64,000 nt of DNA, taken from the NCBI GenBank assembly GCA_017561885.1, contig JAFZBF010000033.1, positions 1 through 64,000 of the forward strand, given 5' to 3'. The notes under the pieces were generated by a model, which made no database searches, was not told the DNA's origin, and was given only the letters and a program-made list of their open reading frames with translations. This stretch comes from Bacteroidales bacterium (lineage in GTDB: Bacteria > Bacteroidota > Bacteroidia > Bacteroidales > UBA932). Below are positions 15,978 to 22,888 of the stretch, piece by piece. The translations under genes and the position numbers were made by a program. Position 1 is the stretch's first letter. Every line of letters starts with the position of its first letter.

Positions 15978-16766
15978 ATGAGATTAGTGAAGAACTCTCT
16001 CCTGCTTGCTGCAGTTGTCCTGCTGGCCTTCGCACAAAGTTGCGACAGGCCAGTGGACCACAGCAAGTATTTCAATCTCGACCAGAAGGTAACAGAAGAC
16101 AACGTGCTCACCAAGGCTGAGAAAGCTCAGGGCTGGCAGCTCCTCTTCGACGGAAAGTCTTTCGAGGGCTGGCACATCGCCGGCACTGACCACCAGCCTG
16201 ACAGCGTATGGCACGTTGCCGACGGAATGATTGTCCTTGACAAAAGAAAACCCTTTGCACGCGGTGCAGGTGACATTGTCACTGACGGTCTGTACAAGAA
16301 CTTCATCGTGAAGGTTGACTTCAAGATAACGGAAGGCGCCAACTCGGGATTGAAATATTTTGTCGACCCTGCGATGGAAAGCATCCCCGGAGGAGCATCG
16401 ATCGGTTGCGAGTTCCAGATGCTTGACGACGAGCGTCATCCCGACGCCAAGGCAGGTGTCAAAGGCAACCGCACCCTTTCATCCCTCTACGACCTGATTC
16501 CCGCACAGAAGGAGAACGCTCCTTTCGACCTGTACGATTTCAACACCGCTATGGTCTATGTTTACGGAAATCACGTAGAGCACTGGCTCAACGGAGTGAA
16601 AGTTGTGGAATACGAGCGCAACACCCAGGAATGGAATGCGCTTGTAGCATACAGCAAATACCGCAACTACCCCAACTTCGGCAATGCCGAGTTCGGTCAT
16701 CTGCTGATCCAGGACCACTCCGACAATGTTTATTTCAAGAACATCAAGATTAAAGTATTAGACTGA
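15978..16766 (+). CDS. DUF1080 (3-keto-disaccharide hydrolase-like) lipoprotein
   Basis: This 262-residue protein has the DUF1080 hallmark LFDGKSFEGWH near residue 55 and the later FKITEGANSGLKYF and GCEFQMLDD. The fold is a concanavalin-like jelly roll. Family members hydrolyse or eliminate 3-keto-glycosides made by Gfo/Idh/MocA enzymes, and such an enzyme is encoded 15 bp upstream. The N-terminus ends in AQSC (Cys22), so it is a predicted lipoprotein in the periplasm or outer membrane. Function is inferred from family and context; the sugar is not known. Confidence 0.88.
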   Translation: MRLVKNSLLLAAVVLLAFAQSCDRPVDHSKYFNLDQKVTEDNVLTKAEKAQGWQLLFDGKSFEGWHIAGTDHQPDSVWHVADGMIVLDKRKPFARGAGDIVTDGLYKNFIVKVDFKITEGANSGLKYFVDPAMESIPGGASIGCEFQMLDDERHPDAKAGVKGNRTLSSLYDLIPAQKENAPFDLYDFNTAMVYVYGNHVEHWLNGVKVVEYERNTQEWNALVAYSKYRNYPNFGNAEFGHLLIQDHSDNVYFKNIKIKVLD

Positions 16767-16771
16767 TACAA

Positions 16772-17014
16772 ATGAAAGATCTGGTCATTTCAGGCAAGAA
16801 GGTGAAAAGAGAACTGCTGATCGCTCTTGGCTGCTTCATATGCGCAGTCCTGATCAACATCATCTGTATCATCGTCTACCATTCTCAATGGCATGAAATC
16901 TTCACTCAGATAGGATTCACGATTTTCGTAGCTATAGCGCTGTATTTGCTGTTGCTGCTCATCAGACTGATCATCCTTGCCTGCAGAAAGATTTTCTGCA
17001 AGAGTAAAAAATGA
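16772..17014 (+). CDS. two-helix membrane microprotein of unknown function
   Basis: This 80-residue protein has a basic N-terminus (ISGKKVKRE), two hydrophobic segments (about 16-35 and 47-69) joined by a short loop containing YHSQWHE, and a basic, Cys-containing C-terminus (ACRKIFCKSKK). Both ends are expected in the cytoplasm. It lies 5 nt after the DUF1080 stop, and its stop overlaps the start of the ApbE gene (ATGA), so translation is coupled. I do not recognise the family. Its place next to ApbE makes a role as a membrane anchor or small redox subunit conceivable but unproven. Confidence 0.75.
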   Translation: MKDLVISGKKVKRELLIALGCFICAVLINIICIIVYHSQWHEIFTQIGFTIFVAIALYLLLLLIRLIILACRKIFCKSKK

Positions 17015-17883
17015 CATCCTTCAAGTACAGCGACGAAAACGTCTCCGCACCGGTAGCCTACTCATCATTAGAAACGATGCACTCCGTTGCGGAGATTGTT
17101 TTGCCGTTCTACAGCGAGGAAAAATCGCGGGCCATAATCGAAGAGATCTGGACCCGCACAAAAGAAGCGAACGACAAGTTCAACCGCTTCGACAAGGGCA
17201 GCCCCCTGGCCCTTGTAAACAGAACGGCCGCGGAAGAAGCGGTCGCCGTCGATGACGAAATGTTTATGGTGCTCGAAATGTGCAGGGTATTCTGCAACAG
17301 CACCGACGGCTATTTCGACATCACAGCGAACCGGATATCCCGCTCGGCCGCGAAGGGGGTGAAGAACTTTGACCTTGACCCGGACCTCCATACCGTCAGT
17401 TTCGCCGACCCTACGGTCAAACTCGATCTCGGAGGATTCGCCAAGGGTTACGCACTTGAAAATGCAAGCAACATCCTGAAAAGCCACGATGTCACTTGCG
17501 CCTTGCTGAATTTTGGGAACAGCTCCATCTTTGCCTCCGGCGCCCATCCTTACGGAGATTACTGGCCGATATCAGTGGAGCACCCGTACTTCAGAGGAAA
17601 GTGCGCGCACACGTTTGAATTGAAAGATTGTGCTCTGTCCATCTCGGGCAGGAACAGACGGGGAGCCGGACATATTATCGACCCGGCTACCGGCGACCAG
17701 GTGCTGAGGGACGAGATGCTGGCCGTCACCGGCCCCTCTCCCATGGTCTGCGAAGTGCTCTCAACGGCACTCTACGTCGCCCCGAGAGAGAAGAGAAAAG
17801 ATATACTGGTCCGGTTTAAGGGCTACTCGGCAAGCGAGATTTACTGCTTGACCGACGGAACGACGAAGGTTATTAAAGTATAG
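17011..17883 (+). CDS. apbE: ApbE-family FAD:protein FMN transferase
   Basis: ApbE attaches FMN covalently, through phosphate, to Thr in motifs of the [S/T]GA[S/T] type. The 290-residue protein has DKFNRFDKGSPLALVN, the core DLGGFAKGYALE (about residues 139-150), the GNSSIFASG loop, and the C-terminal GHIIDPATG and AVTGPSPMVCEVLSTAL segments. No signal peptide or lipobox is visible, whereas most bacterial ApbE proteins are exported. That predicts a cytoplasmic enzyme or an unrecognised export route. It is translationally coupled to the upstream microprotein. A candidate target motif, STGAT, occurs in the next gene. Confidence 0.9.
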   Translation: MTSFKYSDENVSAPVAYSSLETMHSVAEIVLPFYSEEKSRAIIEEIWTRTKEANDKFNRFDKGSPLALVNRTAAEEAVAVDDEMFMVLEMCRVFCNSTDGYFDITANRISRSAAKGVKNFDLDPDLHTVSFADPTVKLDLGGFAKGYALENASNILKSHDVTCALLNFGNSSIFASGAHPYGDYWPISVEHPYFRGKCAHTFELKDCALSISGRNRRGAGHIIDPATGDQVLRDEMLAVTGPSPMVCEVLSTALYVAPREKRKDILVRFKGYSASEIYCLTDGTTKVIKV

Positions 17884-17894
17884 AGATATAAAAC

Positions 17895-19187
17895 ATGGAT
17901 AAATTATTGACCCGTAAAGAGTTTCTGTCAAACTTGGGCAGCATGTTCGCAGTGGGATCCGCCATCTCGCTGTTTCCCTGGCTCACTTCCTGCACCGAAA
18001 AGGGGCAGAAAGAAATCGAAGGGCAGGCTGCAAAGCTGGGTATAATAGGCACCGGCTCACGCGGCCAGTTCCATATCGCCAACCTGCTGGTTGACAAGAG
18101 CGCGAAGATAGTGGCCTTGTGCGACGACTACGAGCCTCATCTTCAGCAGGCCGCAGCGATGTGCCCTGATGCGAAACTCTACAGCGACTACCGCAAGCTG
18201 CTTGACGACAAGAACGTGGACGGTGTCATCATATGCACTCCGCTGAATCTTCACTCATCGATGACTATTGACTCGTTCAGGGCGGGCAAGCACGTATTCT
18301 GCGAGAAATCGATGGCATATTCGATTGCCGAGTGCAAGGATGTCATCGCCGAGTGGAAACGCAGCGGAAAAGTGTTCGTCGTCGGACAGCAGAGGCTCTT
18401 CGACCCCAAATACATCAAGGCGATGGAACTCATCCATTCAGGTGCGATCGGAGAAGTCGTCGGCGTACGCAACTATTGGTACCGCAATAACGACTGGCGC
18501 CGCGAAGTACCGTCTCCCGAACTTGAAAGACGTATCAACTGGAGGCTGTACAACGAATACTCAAGAGGCCTTATGACCGAGCTGGCCTGCCATCAGCTCC
18601 AGAACGGTTCCTGGGCGATGGACCAGTATCCTGAATGCGTCACCGGTATGGGAAGCATCCGCTTCTGGAAAGACGGCCGTGAGGTGTTCGACAACGTGGC
18701 TGTAACATATGAATACCCCAACGGCGTGCATATGACCTTCGAGTCGATCATTTCAAACAAGCACTTCGGCATGGGAGAATACATTCTCGGATCCGAAGGC
18801 ACCATCGACCTTGTAAAAGGCATTATGTTCAGCGAAAGTCCCGCATACCGCAGCGGTATCGAGCAGTTCCTGATGCAGATCAAACAGGGCATCCTGAGCA
18901 ACAGCGCCTTCGCAGGAAGCAGCTGGTCGCAGGAAGAAGCTTCTACCGATCCCGGCATCCGCTTCGCAGACAAAATCATCACGACTGACGGTTCAAGCAG
19001 CACAGGCGCCACCAACGACGGCTCGATGGAGCTGGCACACGCATTCTGCCACGCAGTCATCACAGGACAGCAACCCGACAAGATTGTAAAGGAGGCATAC
19101 TACGCTACAGCGCTTGCCCTTCTGGGAGACCAGGCCACCCACGAAAAAACCACCTTGTATCTGCAAGAATCTGACAGGATATTATGA
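17895..19187 (+). CDS. Gfo/Idh/MocA-family oxidoreductase, lipoprotein-type export signal
   Basis: This 430-residue sugar oxidoreductase is the second of its family in the operon. A signal with TRKEF and a hydrophobic stretch ends in the lipobox-like LTSC (Cys33). The Rossmann motif GTGSRG (52-57) is intact. The usual EKP is EKS here (K138 kept, Pro replaced), and LMTELACHQ supplies the late His. Residues 369-373 read STGAT, preceded by Asp-Gly, which resembles an ApbE flavinylation site. It starts 11 bp after apbE. It probably acts on a sugar or keto-sugar intermediate with the upstream enzymes. Confidence 0.87.
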   Translation: MDKLLTRKEFLSNLGSMFAVGSAISLFPWLTSCTEKGQKEIEGQAAKLGIIGTGSRGQFHIANLLVDKSAKIVALCDDYEPHLQQAAAMCPDAKLYSDYRKLLDDKNVDGVIICTPLNLHSSMTIDSFRAGKHVFCEKSMAYSIAECKDVIAEWKRSGKVFVVGQQRLFDPKYIKAMELIHSGAIGEVVGVRNYWYRNNDWRREVPSPELERRINWRLYNEYSRGLMTELACHQLQNGSWAMDQYPECVTGMGSIRFWKDGREVFDNVAVTYEYPNGVHMTFESIISNKHFGMGEYILGSEGTIDLVKGIMFSESPAYRSGIEQFLMQIKQGILSNSAFAGSSWSQEEASTDPGIRFADKIITTDGSSSTGATNDGSMELAHAFCHAVITGQQPDKIVKEAYYATALALLGDQATHEKTTLYLQESDRIL

Positions 19188-19843
19188 AACAACTGATTAC
19201 CATATTGTCTGCTCTGCTTCTGTGCACCGGACTTTCTGCACAGAATGGCTTTTTCTGTACAAAAGCCGGACACGAAAACAAATGGACGGTCTATGATCCT
19301 GACGGCAACATAACCGGATATTGCGTAGAAAGCCTGAAGGCTTCTGAAGGCACTCTCAAAGACGGTTCCATTTCCTTTTCATATGATTTTCTGGATGAAA
19401 GCGGAAAATCAGTGATAAACGGAAAGACTTTGAATATGATGATCAAAATGACTGACGGGCAGGTACATGTCGATCTTGATAACGTCACGAAAGCGATGAA
19501 GAGCGACGACTATATGTGCAAGGGGGATATGTCAAGCATTCCCGCCGATATCAAAGTCGGAGACGTTATTCCTGACAGTTCGCTGCCAATTACAGTCGCA
19601 GGGCTCGTAAAGACCCACAATGACATCAAAGACCGCAAGGTTACAGGCAAGGAGACAATTACCACTCCCGCCGGCACCTTCAACTGTTTTGTCATAGAGG
19701 AAAAAGAATATGACCAGGGCGGTTCAAAACCGTTGAACGTGAAATCTTGGATAGCCCTGGACATAGGTGTTATCAAACAGAAGGTTAGCAATGACAAAGG
19801 TGCTCCGGTCCGCAGCTTCGAGCTCACGAAACTGGTTCACTAG
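19184..19843 (+). CDS. secreted TapB/DUF3108-like protein
   Basis: This 219-residue protein has a cleavable signal peptide (residues 1-19, ending LSAQ). The mature part has the build of the TapB/DUF3108-like group: a rewritten NGFFCTKAGHENKWTVYDPDGNITGY opening, a central VGDVIPDSSL, and TTPAGTFNCFVIEEKE near the end, a pattern seen in envelope proteins of Bacteroidales. The molecular role is unknown. Its ATG overlaps the stop of the preceding oxidoreductase (ATGA), so it closes the six-gene operon. Its last 20 bp overlap the convergent TIGR02757 gene. Confidence 0.7.
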   Translation: MKQLITILSALLLCTGLSAQNGFFCTKAGHENKWTVYDPDGNITGYCVESLKASEGTLKDGSISFSYDFLDESGKSVINGKTLNMMIKMTDGQVHVDLDNVTKAMKSDDYMCKGDMSSIPADIKVGDVIPDSSLPITVAGLVKTHNDIKDRKVTGKETITTPAGTFNCFVIEEKEYDQGGSKPLNVKSWIALDIGVIKQKVSNDKGAPVRSFELTKLVH

Positions 19844-20537
19844 TCTTCCCCGCAGCACGTTCAGCCCCGTATGCAAACAGGGCGAAATCTCCCAGGCAAG
19901 GATCGCCCGGGAAGATTTTTTTTAGGCCGTCCGTAATCTCCAGCGCGGTCTTCAAGTCCGCCTGCCTGCGCTTGGTAAGCCCGGTTTCAAGAGCCACACG
20001 ATGGACATGCACATCCAGCGGTATTATAAGCTCTGCCGGCGATGTATGTTTCCAGAGGCCCAAATCGACGATCCCGTCGTTGCGCACCATCCAGCGTCTG
20101 AGCATATTGATTTTCTTGTTGGCAGCCGAAGGGTCGCTTTTCTGGCCGTAGATTCTCGTACGCATTTCATCTTGGGAGAGAGACTCGAGAGAATCATTCT
20201 CTTCATAGAAAGCTTTCAGGTTGGAGCAGATGCGTGCGAACTCGCTCCACTTGACAGTGCGGTGCAGACTGCAGTCCTCGTTGCGGTAACATCCGCGACG
20301 GACGTAAGCGAATGGCTGCCATCCCATTTCATCGAATGCACGGTTACAGTCGCGTACAATCATATCCCTGCGGCCCCACGCCAGATGGGCGGCGATTACA
20401 GCGGCTATCTCCACGTCCTGCAAGGAAGCCTTACCTCTTGCCATCAATCCGGCGAAGCGCTTGGGAAAGATAATCGGATCTGTCTTGAAATATTCCGGAG
20501 AATTGTATCTGCGTGCGTATAATTCCAGCTCGTGCAT
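19824..20537 (-). CDS. TIGR02757 family protein (HhH glycosylase-like fold)
   Basis: This 237-residue protein belongs to the Bacteroidota-typical TIGR02757/DUF2400 family. Seen are EIAAVIAAHLAWGRRDMI, LIIPLDVHVHRVALETGLTKR, and the C-terminal DPCLGDFALFAYG. The middle resembles the helix-hairpin-helix region of base-excision DNA glycosylases, but no function has been proven for the family as far as I know. The start codon is 4 nt from a TATATTCG box, a one-mismatch -7 element, again predicting leaderless mRNA. It is monocistronic. Confidence 0.85.
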   Translation of the reverse strand: MHELELYARRYNSPEYFKTDPIIFPKRFAGLMARGKASLQDVEIAAVIAAHLAWGRRDMIVRDCNRAFDEMGWQPFAYVRRGCYRNEDCSLHRTVKWSEFARICSNLKAFYEENDSLESLSQDEMRTRIYGQKSDPSAANKKINMLRRWMVRNDGIVDLGLWKHTSPAELIIPLDVHVHRVALETGLTKRRQADLKTALEITDGLKKIFPGDPCLGDFALFAYGAERAAGKTSEPVS

Positions 20538-20541
20538 ATGA

Positions 20542-20549
20542 CGAATATA
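20542..20549 (-). promoter_or_regulatory. -7-like box of the TIGR02757 gene, abutting the start
   Basis: TATATTCG on the minus strand (one mismatch to TAnnTTTG) ends 4 nt before the ATG. The spacing matches the other predicted leaderless genes of the window. Confidence 0.45.
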
Positions 20550-20562
20550 CTACTTTTATCAG

Positions 20563-20570
20563 TATCTTTA
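20563..20570 (+). promoter_or_regulatory. -7-like box of the PatB-type gene
   Basis: TATCTTTA (one mismatch) lies 20 nt before the ATG at 20591, in the short divergent region with the TIGR02757 gene. Confidence 0.4.
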
Positions 20571-20590
20571 TATGCCAAACACTGTTAAAG

Positions 20591-21790
20591 ATGACAAACG
20601 AATTCAATTTTGATGAGATTGTCGACCGAAGTAATACATATTCAGTCAAATACGAAGCATTGAAGACCCTTTTCGGGAGGGATGACATCACTCCGCTGTG
20701 GGTTGCGGACATGGAGTTCCGCTCCCCCAAGTGTATCCGTGACCAGCTTGAAAAATACGTACAGGCCGGTATCTACGGCTATGCCGCCGAACCGCCGCAG
20801 ATGAAACCCGTGATTGCCAGGTGGATGCTGCAGGAACACGGATGGAAAGTGGAATGCGACTGGATAAGCTTCATTCCAGGCATCGTGAGGGGCATCGGCC
20901 TTGCCGTCAACTTCTTCACCGGACCGGGGGACAAAGTGGTTATCCAGTCTCCGGTATATCACCCTTTCACCAATGTTCCTCAGGGGAACGGCCGCAAGGT
21001 GCTTCGCAACCCTCTCAAGGAGGGAAAGATGGATCTGGACAATCTGGACAGTCTGCTGACAGCGGAAGGGCCGGTCAAGATGATGATTCTCTGCAGTCCG
21101 CACAATCCCGGAGGATACCTCTGGAGCCGCGAAGACCTCGTCCAGGTTGCCGAGATCTGCCACAGGCACGGCACTATGGTCATCTCTGACGAAATCCACT
21201 CCGATCTCTGCCTCTGGGGCAACCACAACATCTGCTTTGCATCAGTCAGCAATCTTGCCGCCGAGAACAGCATCACTTTCGGCGCTCCCTCGAAGACCTT
21301 CAACATCCCGGGATTTGCATCTTCTTATGCCATCATTCCAAACCAGGAACTTGCCAAGCCTTTCTACGGCTGGTTGGAAGCTAATGAGCTGAACTGTCCG
21401 CCCATTTTCGCTTCACTTGGTATGATTACAGCTTTCACCGAGGCAAAACCCTGGCGTGACGCCGCCCTGAGATACATTGAAGGCAACATCCTCTACCTCG
21501 AAGACAAATTCTCAGCTTTCCGTGCCGGCGGAGTCCAGCTCGTCGAACCCGTAAGACCGCAAAGCTCATATCTGGTATGGCTGGACTGCCGCAACCTGCT
21601 CCGCAGGCTGGCAGGCAGATACAACCTGCAGCCCGAAGACCAGGCTCTTCTGGAAGACTATTTCATAAACAAGGTTAAGGTAGGCCTCAACAGCGGCACG
21701 ATGTTCGGTCCCGAGGGACTGGGATATATGCGTCTAAACGCAGGCTGTCCCCGCAGCATGCTCAAGTTCGACCTGCCCGAAGTGAAATAG
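20591..21790 (+). CDS. patB: PatB/MalY-type cystathionine beta-lyase (PLP enzyme)
   Basis: This 399-residue fold-type I PLP enzyme is of the MalY/PatB branch, which cleaves the C-S bond of cystathionine or cysteine conjugates. Branch signatures are DITPLWVADMEF near the N-terminus, CSPHNPGGYLWS (about 168-179), ISDEIHSDL (198-206) and the PLP lysine K235 in GAPSKTFNIPG. The C-terminus holds GLNSGTMFGPEGLGYMRLN. An in-frame reading 26 codons further upstream crosses the promoter, so ATG 20591 is chosen. A regulatory function like that of E. coli MalY cannot be judged from sequence. Confidence 0.9.
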   Translation: MTNEFNFDEIVDRSNTYSVKYEALKTLFGRDDITPLWVADMEFRSPKCIRDQLEKYVQAGIYGYAAEPPQMKPVIARWMLQEHGWKVECDWISFIPGIVRGIGLAVNFFTGPGDKVVIQSPVYHPFTNVPQGNGRKVLRNPLKEGKMDLDNLDSLLTAEGPVKMMILCSPHNPGGYLWSREDLVQVAEICHRHGTMVISDEIHSDLCLWGNHNICFASVSNLAAENSITFGAPSKTFNIPGFASSYAIIPNQELAKPFYGWLEANELNCPPIFASLGMITAFTEAKPWRDAALRYIEGNILYLEDKFSAFRAGGVQLVEPVRPQSSYLVWLDCRNLLRRLAGRYNLQPEDQALLEDYFINKVKVGLNSGTMFGPEGLGYMRLNAGCPRSMLKFDLPEVK

Positions 21791-21793
21791 GAA

Positions 21794-22888
21794 TCAATAT
21801 GTCAGCGTCTGGGTATCGGTGTTGGGACCGAATACCTTCAGATGGCCGTCCTTTATTTCCATCTCGTCGATGAATACGACTCGCTCGCTGCCAGTTGCTG
21901 CCGTACGTCCGTGATATACACAGTAGAGATGCTTGCCGTCGTGAGAGCGGGTTATGCTGTTGTGGCCCACTCCTGTCACGATACCGCCGTCCTGGGTGTT
22001 CTTCTGCAGCACTGGATTGTCGGCCGACTTCTCGAAAGGACCGAGGGGATTTGACGAAGTTGCATAGCCGACTGCATAGTTTTCACCAGCATAGAAGTTC
22101 GATGAATACATTATGTAGTAGACACCGTCGCGCTTGATGATGAACGAGCCCTCAGTCCAGCGGCGGTTCACCTCACCGGATGTAACAGAGCGGCTCTCCC
22201 ACTCAGCCTGGGCGTCATCCATTTTCTTCGGAGGGCAGAGCAGCAGCACCGGCTCTCCGATAACGCCGCTGAAATCAGGTTTCAGTTCGACTCCGTAAAC
22301 CCAGCTCTCTTCGATCTCATCGAACATACCCTGAGCCCTTGCCCAGTCGGCGACCTCGCTCTCTACAGGGTGTTTGTAGCAGCAGCGCGAGAAATACAGA
22401 TAGCACTTGCCGTTGTCATCAAACAGCACGTTGGCGTCGATTGCAGGATAACCGGGCTGGAACAGCGGGCCGCCCATCTCCACGAACGGGCCTGTAGGGG
22501 AATCAGAAACTGCAACCCCTATACTGAAACGCTCCTCGTCTCCGAACGGATCATCCTTGGTATTGGCGCTGAAGAACATATAGAACTTGCCGTTCCTCTC
22601 GTACACTTCCGGAGCCCAGAAGCAGTCCAGAGTCCAGGAGTCGGGAGTGTTGCCGTGATATATGGCTCCCTGATACTCCCAGTTCACGAGGTCTTCCGAC
22701 TTGTAACAGCCGAAACCGTCGCGCACTCCTCCTGTGCCGTACATATAGTAGTTGCCGTCAGATGCAAGAAGCACGTAAGGATCCCCGAACTTGACGTCGA
22801 GAGGGTTGGAATACTCGACTTGTTTGCCTGATTTGCAGGAACATAACAGCACAAACGCTGTCAACGATAAAATCAGAATTCTTTTCAT
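21794..22888 (-). CDS. glycoside hydrolase family 43 lipoprotein
   Basis: This 364-residue five-bladed beta-propeller glycosidase is probably active on arabinose- or xylose-containing glycans. Catalytic candidates are Asp in VKFGDPYV (base), Asp in PAIDANV (pKa modulator) and Glu in RRWTEGSF (general acid). GVGHNS contains the conserved active-site His. The lipobox LLCSC (Cys17 or close) predicts surface or periplasmic anchoring. It is the last gene of a minus-strand run and overlaps the addA stop by ATGA, an unexpected partnership of a glycosidase with DNA-repair genes. Confidence 0.9.
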   Translation of the reverse strand: MKRILILSLTAFVLLCSCKSGKQVEYSNPLDVKFGDPYVLLASDGNYYMYGTGGVRDGFGCYKSEDLVNWEYQGAIYHGNTPDSWTLDCFWAPEVYERNGKFYMFFSANTKDDPFGDEERFSIGVAVSDSPTGPFVEMGGPLFQPGYPAIDANVLFDDNGKCYLYFSRCCYKHPVESEVADWARAQGMFDEIEESWVYGVELKPDFSGVIGEPVLLLCPPKKMDDAQAEWESRSVTSGEVNRRWTEGSFIIKRDGVYYIMYSSNFYAGENYAVGYATSSNPLGPFEKSADNPVLQKNTQDGGIVTGVGHNSITRSHDGKHLYCVYHGRTAATGSERVVFIDEMEIKDGHLKVFGPNTDTQTLTY

